Shown piece after piece: positions 27,882-37,493 of a stretch of 64,000 nucleotides of DNA. Each line of letters begins with the position of its first letter. Within the stretch, counting starts at the first letter, position 1. Location: the NCBI RefSeq assembly GCF_011044255.1, contig NZ_CP049107.1, positions 3,965,001 to 4,029,000 on the forward strand, given 5' to 3'. The DNA is from Rhizorhabdus phycosphaerae (GTDB lineage Bacteria > Pseudomonadota > Alphaproteobacteria > Sphingomonadales > Sphingomonadaceae). The position numbers were made by a program, and so were the translations under genes. A model generated the notes under the pieces. That model ran no database searches and was not told where the DNA came from. It worked only from the letters and a program-made list of their open reading frames with translations.

Positions 27882-28081
27882 CAATCTCCCCAATTAACGG
27901 CCTGCCTCTTCCAGTGCCCTTTTGGTCAGTACGCGCACCGATGGGCCCTGCACTTAGCTTGACCGTGCGACCCATGCCAGCTTTCGACAGCCACGATCGG
28001 ACACTGAACCGTGGCAGCTACGGCGCGAATTCACTAATCATTTTGAGCAATGAGTTCACCGTCAAGATGAACATCCTCCCA

Positions 28082-29620
28082 TCACACCAACCGCAACCGC
28101 TCCGCCGTCTTCCCCAGCGCCAGCTTGTCCTCGCGGCCCAGCCCGAACCTCCCCGACAGCCATATCCCGCCGGCCAACATCAGCACGCCAACCCCGATCC
28201 GCACCAAATGGTGGAACGGCGTCAGGGCCTGCGAGAGGGCCAATATCCCCGTGCCGACCAGGATCGAGACGCCCGCCGTCCGCAGGAAAGGGGGGGCGAA
28301 GGGGTGGAGGCGGTCGTGGATCCAGAGCTGGGCCATGGGGGCCAGCACCGAGATGGCGATGCCGGTCGACACCGCGATCGCCATGCCGTCCATCCCGCCC
28401 TGCGGCAGCAGCAGCGCGCCGACGGCGAGGGCGGCGGCGAGGCCGATCGCGCTGCCGATCAGGGGATGGTGGTAGCGGCTGATCACCGACTGGATCGCGG
28501 CGGCCTGTCCGGCGACGGCCTCGATCAGGCGGGTGAAGGTGAGGAGGGCCAGCGCGAAGAAGGCGGGCTGGGCGGCCGAGCCGAACAGCGCCAGCAGCGC
28601 GCGGCCGCCGCCGGCGATGGTGCAGACGACCGGGGTCGCCACCGCAATCGTCAGGCGGGTGGCGAAGCCGTAAATCTCGAGGATGTGGCGGCGGTCATGC
28701 CGGGCGGCCTCCGAGGCGAGCGGGGCCATCACATAGGAAAAGGCCTGGCGGATCAGCTGGACGCCGCTCGCCAGTTTGCGCGCGATCGCGAACAGGCCGG
28801 CGGCGCTCGCCCCGCCCGCGCCGGGGATGATCGCGTTGAGGATCAGCGGCGGGGCATCGGCGAACAGGCGGCTGACGATATTGCTGGGCAGCACGGCCAG
28901 ACCCGCGAGCAGGGTCCGCAGCGTCATTTCCGGGTCGCGTTGCCCGCTGCCCTTCACGACGAGGTCGAGCCGGTAATAGCGCGCGAGCAGCCGGGTCGAG
29001 AAGATGCAGGTCAGCGCCAGCGAGCAGAGATGCGCCATCAGCAGGCCCAGCGTGTCGGCGCCGAGCAGGCAGAAGGCAACGGCGGCGACCATCCGCATCA
29101 CCTGTTCCCACATCACGCGCAGGCGGATTTCCGGCCCGAAGGCCTTCCGCGCGCGCAGGGCCGAGGTGGCGATCTCCAGATAGGCCCAGAGCGGCAGCGC
29201 CCAGGCGAACAGGGCGATGCCCGTCGCCAGCTTGTCGCGGTCCTTGGCGGCGACGTTCATCAACTCGGCGATGTGATGCGCGCCCAGGCTGGCGCCCAAC
29301 GCGATCAGCAGGCAGGGGATCAGCCCCAGCAGCATCGCCTTGCGCAGCAGGCCCGCGCGTTCGGCATCATCCTTCGCCTGTGGCACGACGCGCTGCAATG
29401 CGCTGGTCATGCCCAGGTCGGCAAAATTCTCGACCAGGTTCACCGCCGACCACAGCACCATGTAGAGGCCATAGGTGGGCAGGCCGAACAGCCAGACATA
29501 GAGCGGCTGCGAAATGATCTCGACCACGCCGCCCGCGCGGGCGAGCAGGGCGGTGCCGGCGCCCTTGGCGACCTGGCGGGAGCCGGGGGGCAGATCGTCG
29601 GGCGCGGCGCTGGTGGACAT
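28082..29620 (-). CDS. Wzx/MATE-type polysaccharide or lipid flippase
   Basis: A 512-residue polytopic membrane protein, about twelve helices, of the MATE/Wzx (MviN-like) superfamily. The opening [19 protein letters not shown] segment and the repeated pattern [25 protein letters not shown] correspond to the start of polysaccharide flippases, and a long stretch of paired helices follows. It probably moves a lipid-linked glycan across the inner membrane. No polymerase, ligase or glycosyltransferase cluster is adjacent, which is unusual; the neighbouring CDP-alcohol phosphotransferase and nucleotidyltransferases might supply its cargo. Start chosen at the ATG; a TTG at 29644 would add eight residues. 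Confidence 0.85.
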   Translation of the reverse strand: MSTSAAPDDLPPGSRQVAKGAGTALLARAGGVVEIISQPLYVWLFGLPTYGLYMVLWSAVNLVENFADLGMTSALQRVVPQAKDDAERAGLLRKAMLLGLIPCLLIALGASLGAHHIAELMNVAAKDRDKLATGIALFAWALPLWAYLEIATSALRARKAFGPEIRLRVMWEQVMRMVAAVAFCLLGADTLGLLMAHLCSLALTCIFSTRLLARYYRLDLVVKGSGQRDPEMTLRTLLAGLAVLPSNIVSRLFADAPPLILNAIIPGAGGASAAGLFAIARKLASGVQLIRQAFSYVMAPLASEAARHDRRHILEIYGFATRLTIAVATPVVCTIAGGGRALLALFGSAAQPAFFALALLTFTRLIEAVAGQAAAIQSVISRYHHPLIGSAIGLAAALAVGALLLPQGGMDGMAIAVSTGIAISVLAPMAQLWIHDRLHPFAPPFLRTAGVSILVGTGILALSQALTPFHHLVRIGVGVLMLAGGIWLSGRFGLGREDKLALGKTAERLRLV

Positions 29621-29814
29621 TGCGGGCTTGTAGCGGTTCGCCAAGCCCGTTCAAGGCCGGGTTAACGGGGCTTTGCCGCCGTGCGGCAGGCCCATGCCGC
29701 ACCCGCCCCAAGGGGAAGATGGCGGTATTCGGTCATATTTGTTTAGCTTTGGGCGTTGAGCCGCGCGGATCAATTCGCTATCGCGCAACCCAATCAAGGC
29801 AGGGGTTTCGAGTC

Positions 29815-30600
29815 ATGGCTGAGTTCTCTCTCCCGAAGAACAGCAAGATCAAGAAGAGCGGCACCGTCCACAAGGCTGCCCCCGATGCCAAGGACGTCAA
29901 AGCGTTCAAGGTCTATCGCTACGATCCGGAGAGCGGCGAAAATCCGCGCTACGACACGTTCGAGATCGATCTGGACGAATGCGGCCCGATGGTGCTCGAC
30001 GCGCTGATCAAGATGAAGAGCGAGCAGGATCCCTCGCTCACCTTCCGCCGCTCGTGCCGCGAAGGCATTTGCGGGTCCTGCTCGATGAACATCAACGGCA
30101 AGAACGGCCTGGCCTGCACGACCGCGATCGAGGATTGCAAGGGCGAGGTCCGCATCACCCCGCTGCCGCACATGGACGTGATCAAGGATCTCGTCCCCGA
30201 CTTCACCCATTTCTATGCGCAGTACGCGTCGATCCAGCCCTGGCTGAAGACCGTCACGCCGAATCCGTCGGGCAAGGAGCGGCTGCAGTCGCCGGAAGAC
30301 CGTGCGAAGCTCGACGGCCTCTATGAGTGCATCCTGTGCGCCTGCTGCTCGACGTCCTGCCCCAGCTACTGGTGGAACAGCGACAAGTTCCTGGGCCCGG
30401 CGATCCTGCTTCAGGCCTATCGCTGGCTGGCCGACAGCCGCGACGAGATGACCGGCGAGCGCCTCGACGAGCTCGAGGATCCGTTCCGTCTCTATCGCTG
30501 CCACACGATCATGAACTGCGCCAATGTCTGCCCCAAGGGCCTGAGCCCGGCCAAGGCGATCGGCGAGATCAAGAAGATGGTCGTCGAGCGCCAGCTCTGA
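29815..30600 (+). CDS. sdhB: Succinate dehydrogenase iron-sulfur subunit
   Basis: A 261-residue iron-sulfur protein of complex II. The [2Fe-2S] cluster ligands are Cys81, Cys86, Cys89 and Cys101; the [4Fe-4S] and [3Fe-4S] ligands lie in [12 protein letters not shown] (172-183) and [12 protein letters not shown] (about 229-240). It transfers electrons from SdhA to the quinone site. The rest of complex II (sdhCDA) is 12.9 kb upstream on the same strand and ended by its own terminator, so this gene must use its own promoter in 29621-29814. The start at 29815 is favoured over in-frame upstream codons because conservation begins with [10 protein letters not shown]. Confidence 0.97.
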   Translation: MAEFSLPKNSKIKKSGTVHKAAPDAKDVKAFKVYRYDPESGENPRYDTFEIDLDECGPMVLDALIKMKSEQDPSLTFRRSCREGICGSCSMNINGKNGLACTTAIEDCKGEVRITPLPHMDVIKDLVPDFTHFYAQYASIQPWLKTVTPNPSGKERLQSPEDRAKLDGLYECILCACCSTSCPSYWWNSDKFLGPAILLQAYRWLADSRDEMTGERLDELEDPFRLYRCHTIMNCANVCPKGLSPAKAIGEIKKMVVERQL

Positions 30601-30628
30601 CGACGACGGACGGGATCGCCGCACGCTG

Positions 30629-31078
30629 ATGGTGAACGAAACAAGCGCCTTCAGCGTCCGGCCGCATCCCGAACTGGACGGGTGGCATCTGTGGCGCAGC
30701 CATGATGCTGTCCGCTTTAACACATTGCTGGGCGAGCTCGCCGTGCGCTGCGAAGGCGAAGGGCGGGTCCGCCTGCGCATGCAGCCGCAGCAGCAGCTGT
30801 CGAACATGATCGGCGGGCTGCATGGCGGGGCGCTGCTGACCTTCATTGACGTCGCCCTGTTCGTCGGGCCGCTCGCCTGCGGCGACGACAAGGCGCTGGG
30901 CGGGGTAACGATCGATCTGTCGACCCAGTTCGCAGGCGGCGCAGACCTGATCCGCCCGATCGAGCTGCTGCTCGAAACGGTGCGCGAGACCGGCCGGATG
31001 AAGTTTCTGCGCGGGGTCGTCGAACAGGGCGATGACATGATCGCCAGCTTCATCGCCACGGTGCGCAAGGCGCGATGA
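30629..31078 (+). CDS. PaaI-family hotdog thioesterase
   Basis: A 149-residue single hotdog-fold protein. The family motif GGLHGGALLTFIDVAL near residues 63-78 has the catalytic Asp in FID, and ATVRKAR ends the protein. It would hydrolyse acyl-CoA or aryl-CoA thioesters. It follows sdhB by 28 bases and overlaps the zapE start by four bases (ATGA), so the three genes form one transcript. Confidence 0.88.
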   Translation: MVNETSAFSVRPHPELDGWHLWRSHDAVRFNTLLGELAVRCEGEGRVRLRMQPQQQLSNMIGGLHGGALLTFIDVALFVGPLACGDDKALGGVTIDLSTQFAGGADLIRPIELLLETVRETGRMKFLRGVVEQGDDMIASFIATVRKAR

Positions 31079-32205
31079 GCTCGGTTCTTGCGCGCTATGA
31101 GGAGATGCTGGCGGCGGGCGAACTGCGCGCCGACCCCGACCAGCGCGCGACGATCGTCCGGCTCGATGCGCTCGCCCAGGCGCTGGAGGAACGGCCGAGC
31201 AAAGGTAGCGTGCTTTGGCGGATGCTGCGCAAGGCGCCGGCGCCGGTGCGCGGCCTCTACATGTGGGGCGGGGTCGGGCGCGGCAAGTCTATGATGATGG
31301 ACCTGTTTTTCGACTGCGTCCGGGTCGACTCCAAGCGCCGCGTCCATTTCCACGAGTTCATGCTCGAGGTGCATGATCGGCTGCGGGTCGAGCGCGCGAA
31401 GGAGAAGGGCGACCCGATCCCGCCGGTGGTCGAAGCGATCGCCGCCGAGGCGAAGCTGCTCGCCTTCGACGAGATGGTCGTCAACAACATGGCCGACGCG
31501 GCGATCCTCAGCCGGCTGTTCACCGGTCTGATCGTCGATGCGGGCGTCACCGTGGTCACGACCTCGAACCGCCCCCCGGTCGACCTCTACAAGGACGGGC
31601 TCAACCGGCAGCTGTTCCTGCCCTTCATCGACCTGATCCAGGAGCGGCTCGACATATTGCCGCTCAACGGGCCGACCGACTATCGGCTCGAACGGCTGGG
31701 CGGCTTTCCGGTCTGGTATGCGCCGATCGGGCCGGAATCGACCAGGGCGGTGTCCGACGCCTTCTTCCGCCTGACCGACTATCCGCCCGAGGACAAGGCG
31801 CACGTCCCGACCGCCGACATCGCCGTCCATGGCGGGCGGACGCTGCATGTGCCGAAGAGCCTGAAGGGCGTCGCCGTCTTCTCGTTCAAGCGGCTCTGCG
31901 CCGAAGCGCGCGGGGCCGCCGACTATCTGGCGATCGCGCGCAATTATCATACGGTGATCATCGTCGGCATCCCGCTGATGACCCCGGAGAACCGCAATGA
32001 GGCGGCGCGCTTCAAGGTGCTGATCGACGCGCTGTACGAGCATAAGGTGAAGCTGCTCGCGACTGCGGCGGCCGAGCCGGACTCGCTCTATCCCGACGGC
32101 GACGGCGCCTTCGAGTTCGAGCGGACCGTCTCGCGGCTGATGGAGATGCAGAGCGAGGACTATCTCGCCGCCGGCCACGGCCTCGACGAGCAGGCCGGCG
32201 CTTAG
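31075..32205 (+). CDS. zapE: Cell division protein ZapE (AFG1-like ATPase)
   Basis: A 376-residue P-loop ATPase. The Walker A motif GGVGRGKS is at about residues 65-72, followed by LLAFDEMVV as Walker B and the DYRLERLGG insertion typical of the AFG1/ZapE family. ZapE binds FtsZ at the division ring under oxygen-limited growth in E. coli; mitochondrial relatives act in respiratory-chain quality control. Its position between sdhB and mdh is common in alphaproteobacteria. It ends convergent with, and overlapping by four bases, the TPR-CHAT gene. Confidence 0.93.
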   Translation: MSSVLARYEEMLAAGELRADPDQRATIVRLDALAQALEERPSKGSVLWRMLRKAPAPVRGLYMWGGVGRGKSMMMDLFFDCVRVDSKRRVHFHEFMLEVHDRLRVERAKEKGDPIPPVVEAIAAEAKLLAFDEMVVNNMADAAILSRLFTGLIVDAGVTVVTTSNRPPVDLYKDGLNRQLFLPFIDLIQERLDILPLNGPTDYRLERLGGFPVWYAPIGPESTRAVSDAFFRLTDYPPEDKAHVPTADIAVHGGRTLHVPKSLKGVAVFSFKRLCAEARGAADYLAIARNYHTVIIVGIPLMTPENRNEAARFKVLIDALYEHKVKLLATAAAEPDSLYPDGDGAFEFERTVSRLMEMQSEDYLAAGHGLDEQAGA

Positions 32206-35162
32206 CGTCCGACGAAGACGAAGGGTGCCCAGTTGACCGGCTGGTCGGCGCCCTCGAACGGCTTGCCGTCTATCATCCGCAACATCGCCTTGCGCAGCGC
32301 GGCGGCTGGGTCGGCGCCCCGTCCGTAACGCCTGACGGTCTCGACCGACAGATAGGCCGCCGCATCGTCGCGGACCGCCCAGTGCGAGGCGAGCAGGTTG
32401 CGTCCGCCGGCATAGAGAAAGGCGCGCGCAATCCCGGCGAGGCCGCTGTCGTCGCTGCCGCCGCCCGCCGCCGTGTTGCACGCCGACAGGATCACCCAGT
32501 CGGCGGCGATGCGCAGGCGCATGATCTCGCTCGCGGTCAGCAGCCCGTCGTCGGGCGCGGCTGGTGTCATCACCAGTGCGGGTTCGTCGAGCCCGTCGAG
32601 ATCGCCGGCCATCAGTCCATGGGTGGCGAAGGCGAGCACGCTGGCGCGGGTCAGGTCGGCCCCGCGAACCGCCGCCTCGGTGGCGAGCGGCCCGGTCAGG
32701 ATCGCCTGTTCCGGCGCGGCGAGCGCTTGCGCGACCCGGCGCAATTCGGGTTCGGTCGCCGGCAGCGAGGGCAGGTCGCGCACCCGGCGCGCCATATCGG
32801 CCGAGCGGAAGGCCAAGGCGGTCCCGCTGGGCGCCAGATCGGGCGCCCCGATCGCGACGAAGCCGCGCAGTTCGCGCGGGCCTCTGGCCGGTCGCGACGA
32901 CGCCAGGCTCTGCACCGAGGGCAGCGTGACCAGCACATGATCGCGGATCAGCCAGCGGGTGCGCTTCGGCGAGGGGGCATCCTCGCGCGGCGCGAGCAGC
33001 GCGAAGGGCAGGGTGGTCAGGCTGGCGTTGCTGGCGATCAGCAGGCGGGGCTTGCCGGCGACGACCTTCCGGATCGCCGGGGGAAGCAGCAAGTCGTGGA
33101 GACGCGCGGACGCGTCGAAGTCGAAGCTCGTGTTCGGTCGACTGTCGGCCAGCGCCGCCCGGGTCAGCGCCGCTTGTGGAGACGAGGATCGAACCGCCGC
33201 AGCAGGGCCGCCCAATCCGGCGCGCAGGCGGGCCACGAGGCCGGCGATCTCTTGCGAGGTTGCGGGAGATGTCGTCATCGCCACATCGTCGCTGCTGATT
33301 GCGAGCAGGGTCAGCCCGCGTTCGCCCGCCGCTGCGAGCAGCAACGCCTCGTCCCGTTGCAGAGCCCCGCGCGCCTGCTCAAGCGCAAGCGCTGTCGCGC
33401 TGGTGGACGTTGCGAGCTCCGGGGCCTGGGCCGCGAGCGCTGCGCTGCTCTGCGCCAGCCTTGCGGCAGCCACCTTGCGCTGAAGCGCCACCTCCTCGAT
33501 CGGGGCCTTGTCGGCGCCCCGCCCGGCGAGCCGGAGCTGACGGTCGAGCAGCGCCTCCAATTCGATCGCGGCATCCTGGCGCTGGCGCAGCAATTCGCCC
33601 ATGCGCGGGTCGCCCGCCGCCGACCGGGCCATCTCGTCGCGCACCGCGCCCCCCGCCGAACTGTCGAGAAGCCGCTGGGCGAAGCGAAAAGCCAGCCCCT
33701 CGTCGCCTGCCGCCACTGCCGCGTCGAGCGCCCAGCCATAGGCCGCACGGATCTCGATCTCGAGTCCCGAACGCCGCGCGCCGGTCGCGCGCAGGCGGGC
33801 TAGCCGTTCGTCGAGCATCTGCCCAGCCGCCTCGACCCGGCGCAGCCCGCCCGCACGGTCGCCACTGCGTATCTCGATCGTCGCGAGCCGCGCCTCTCCC
33901 GTCAGCGTCGCGATATCGTCGGCAGGGAAGGTCGCGCCGCGCAGCTGTTGCGCCTCGCGCTGGACGCTCGCTGCCGCTGCCATCTCTCCTTGCCGGAAGA
34001 ACAGGGTCGCCAGCCGGTCGCGGCCGGTAATCCGGTCGCGGTGGAAGGGAGGCAACTTGGCATCGCGCGCGGCGACCACCTCTTGCTGGATCCCGATCGC
34101 CGCCCGCACGTCGCCCGACGCGGCGACCGCATCGGCCTCGCCCTCACGCGCGACCAGGGTCCGCTGGGCATCGGGGCCCAGCGCCTTGGTCAGGATGCCG
34201 CTCGCCTGCCGGGCCAGTTCGATCGCTTCCCGTGTCTTGCCCTGGGCCGTCAGTGCCTGCGAGACCATCGCCATATAGCTGACCGCCTGCTGGCTCTGCC
34301 CGAAGCGGGCAACGGCAATGTCCACCGCCTTGCGCGCGACCTCCTCGGCTTCGGCGGGCCGGCCTAGGGTCAGCAGGATGCGGGCGAGCGTATTGAGGTT
34401 GATCGCGAGAAAGGGGTGGCCTGCCGGGAGGATCGCTTCGAGCGTCTCCTGGGTGATGCGCGCCTGCTCGACGGCCTCTTCGAGGCGCCCCGACTGGAGA
34501 AGATAAGTGGGCAGGTTGGAGAAGCGCGGCGCCGCGTTGACGGGAATCTTCGCGTGGCGCCGGTCTTCGGCATTGGCCCTGCGGACCAGGTCGATCGCCT
34601 TGTCGAAATTGCCGAATTCGAACTCGGCATTGGCCAGGTTGGAATAAGCGGCGGCGACATTGCTGCTAGGCTCACCACCGCTCGTCGCGATGCGCCACTC
34701 CAGCACTTCGGCGGCCAGCTTGCGCGCCTTGTCATGCTCGCTGAGCGTCATCAGGATGACGACCTGCCCATTGGCGATCTCCATCCGCCGGTCGCGATAG
34801 GCCGGGCCCGCTGCGTCCAGCAGCCGCCCCAGGCGCTCGGTGCGGGCGAGGGCGCCCCTGATGTCGCCCTGCAGATAATCGGCCGTGACCAGTTCGCCCT
34901 CGATCCAGGCCAGTTCGGGGTGGCCGGGCGGGTAGAGCGTGGCTCCATAGGCCAGGACCTCTTCCCAAGCCTTGCGATAAGCCGCCGGATTTGCCCCCTC
35001 GTCGAGGTCGTCGGCCGCCTTCTTCATGCGCTCGAGCTTGGCCTTTTGCGCGACGGTCGGACTGACGAAGACAGGCGCGGCGGCTTCGGTCGGTCTCCCA
35101 GCCTGCCCGAAACAAAGAATCGACATCGTTGCAGCCGCCGTCAGCAGCCCGTGCTTGCGCAT
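32202..35162 (-). CDS. Secreted TPR-CHAT protein (caspase-like peptidase domain)
   Basis: A 986-residue protein. A signal peptide (MRKHGLLTAAATMSIL...) precedes about 450 residues of TPR-like helical repeats (segments such as AAYSNLANAEFEFGNFDKAIDL), then a linker and a C-terminal CHAT domain. The caspase-type dyad is visible: His848 in VLAFATHG and Cys895 in VILSACNTAA, with the LLASHWAVRD segment downstream. CHAT peptidases act in cell-death and effector pathways or in proteolytic scaffolds, but no known partner lies here. The start at 35162 is set by a GGGGGAG site; an upstream in-frame ATG at 35408 would mask the signal peptide. Confidence 0.88.
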   Translation of the reverse strand: MRKHGLLTAAATMSILCFGQAGRPTEAAAPVFVSPTVAQKAKLERMKKAADDLDEGANPAAYRKAWEEVLAYGATLYPPGHPELAWIEGELVTADYLQGDIRGALARTERLGRLLDAAGPAYRDRRMEIANGQVVILMTLSEHDKARKLAAEVLEWRIATSGGEPSSNVAAAYSNLANAEFEFGNFDKAIDLVRRANAEDRRHAKIPVNAAPRFSNLPTYLLQSGRLEEAVEQARITQETLEAILPAGHPFLAINLNTLARILLTLGRPAEAEEVARKAVDIAVARFGQSQQAVSYMAMVSQALTAQGKTREAIELARQASGILTKALGPDAQRTLVAREGEADAVAASGDVRAAIGIQQEVVAARDAKLPPFHRDRITGRDRLATLFFRQGEMAAAASVQREAQQLRGATFPADDIATLTGEARLATIEIRSGDRAGGLRRVEAAGQMLDERLARLRATGARRSGLEIEIRAAYGWALDAAVAAGDEGLAFRFAQRLLDSSAGGAVRDEMARSAAGDPRMGELLRQRQDAAIELEALLDRQLRLAGRGADKAPIEEVALQRKVAAARLAQSSAALAAQAPELATSTSATALALEQARGALQRDEALLLAAAGERGLTLLAISSDDVAMTTSPATSQEIAGLVARLRAGLGGPAAAVRSSSPQAALTRAALADSRPNTSFDFDASARLHDLLLPPAIRKVVAGKPRLLIASNASLTTLPFALLAPREDAPSPKRTRWLIRDHVLVTLPSVQSLASSRPARGPRELRGFVAIGAPDLAPSGTALAFRSADMARRVRDLPSLPATEPELRRVAQALAAPEQAILTGPLATEAAVRGADLTRASVLAFATHGLMAGDLDGLDEPALVMTPAAPDDGLLTASEIMRLRIAADWVILSACNTAAGGGSDDSGLAGIARAFLYAGGRNLLASHWAVRDDAAAYLSVETVRRYGRGADPAAALRKAMLRMIDGKPFEGADQPVNWAPFVFVGR

Positions 35163-36431
<1,269 letters not shown>

Positions 36432-36482
36432 TCGATTTCAGGGACACGCCTCCCCAAGGCATAAGGAAGGTTCGACAGGCAC

Positions 36483-37367
36483 ATGAGTATCCTGGTCAAC
36501 AAGAACACCAAGGTCATTACGCAGGGCATGACCGGCAACACCGGCACGTTCCACACCGAACAGGCGCTGGCCTATGGTACGCAGATGGTCGGCGGCGTGA
36601 CGCCGGGCAAGGGCGGCACCACCCATATCGGCCTGCCGAACTTCGACACCGTGCATGAAGCGGTCGCGGCGACCGGCGCCGATGCCAGCGTCATCTACGT
36701 GCCGCCGCCCTTCGCGGCCGACTCGATCCTGGAAGCGATCGATGCGGAAGTTCCGCTGATCGTCTGCATCACCGAGGGCATTCCCGTGATCGACATGATC
36801 CGGGTGAAGCGTGCCCTGCAGGGTTCCAAGTCGCGTCTGATCGGCCCGAACTGCCCCGGCGTCCTGACCCCGGAAGAGTGCAAGATTGGCATCATGCCGG
36901 GCTCGATCTTCAAGAAGGGCTCCGTCGGCGTCGTGTCGCGCTCGGGTACGCTGACTTATGAGGCGGTGTTCCAGACCTCGGCGATCGGCCTTGGCCAGAC
37001 GACCGCGGTCGGCATCGGCGGTGACCCCGTCAACGGCACCAATTTCATCGACGTCCTGGAGCTCTTCCTGGCCGACGACGAAACCAAGTCGATCATCATG
37101 ATCGGCGAAATCGGCGGTTCCGCCGAAGAAGAAGCCGCGCAGTTCCTGCGCGACGAGGCCAAGCGCGGCCGTAAGAAGCCGATGGCCGGCTTCATCGCGG
37201 GCCGTACCGCGCCTCCGGGCCGTCGCATGGGCCATGCCGGTGCGATCGTCTCGGGCGGCCAGGGCGGCGCCGAGGACAAGATCGCGGCCATGGAAGCGGC
37301 CGGGATCAAGGTCGCGGCCAGCCCGTCCGAACTGGGCACGACCCTGGCGGAAGTGCTCAAGGGCTAA
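36483..37367 (+). CDS. sucD: Succinyl-CoA synthetase alpha subunit
   Basis: A 294-residue alpha subunit. CoA-binding [12 protein letters not shown]-like sequence lies near residues 16-28, and the phospho-His lies in [18 protein letters not shown] near residue 243. It normally works only as a heterodimer with SucC. sucC is not between mdh and sucD, where many alphaproteobacteria carry it, nor anywhere else in this window, so the partner must be encoded elsewhere. Confidence 0.96.
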   Translation: MSILVNKNTKVITQGMTGNTGTFHTEQALAYGTQMVGGVTPGKGGTTHIGLPNFDTVHEAVAATGADASVIYVPPPFAADSILEAIDAEVPLIVCITEGIPVIDMIRVKRALQGSKSRLIGPNCPGVLTPEECKIGIMPGSIFKKGSVGVVSRSGTLTYEAVFQTSAIGLGQTTAVGIGGDPVNGTNFIDVLELFLADDETKSIIMIGEIGGSAEEEAAQFLRDEAKRGRKKPMAGFIAGRTAPPGRRMGHAGAIVSGGQGGAEDKIAAMEAAGIKVAASPSELGTTLAEVLKG

Positions 37368-37377
37368 TATAGGACTG

Positions 37378-37397
37378 CCCCCGCCTTCGGGCGGGGG
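37378..37397. terminator. GC-rich hairpin after sucD
   Basis: Arms CCCCCGCC and GGCGGGGG flank a TTCG tetraloop, followed by a second small hairpin AGGCG-TTTCA-CGCCT. No T-run follows at once, so it may be an attenuating or RNA-protecting element between sucD and odhA. Confidence 0.55.
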
Positions 37398-37493
37398 AGG
37401 CGTTTCACGCCTCGTTCATTTAACGACAGTATCAACCCACATTGCTGTGCTTCGGGCCTAAGTCCCGGGGTGGGTGCAGACAAGGATGGTGAG

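Noticed and set aside
29794-32481. Long minus-strand frame over sdhB, the thioesterase gene and zapE
   Set aside because: Its composition is that of reversed conserved genes, with no domain visible.
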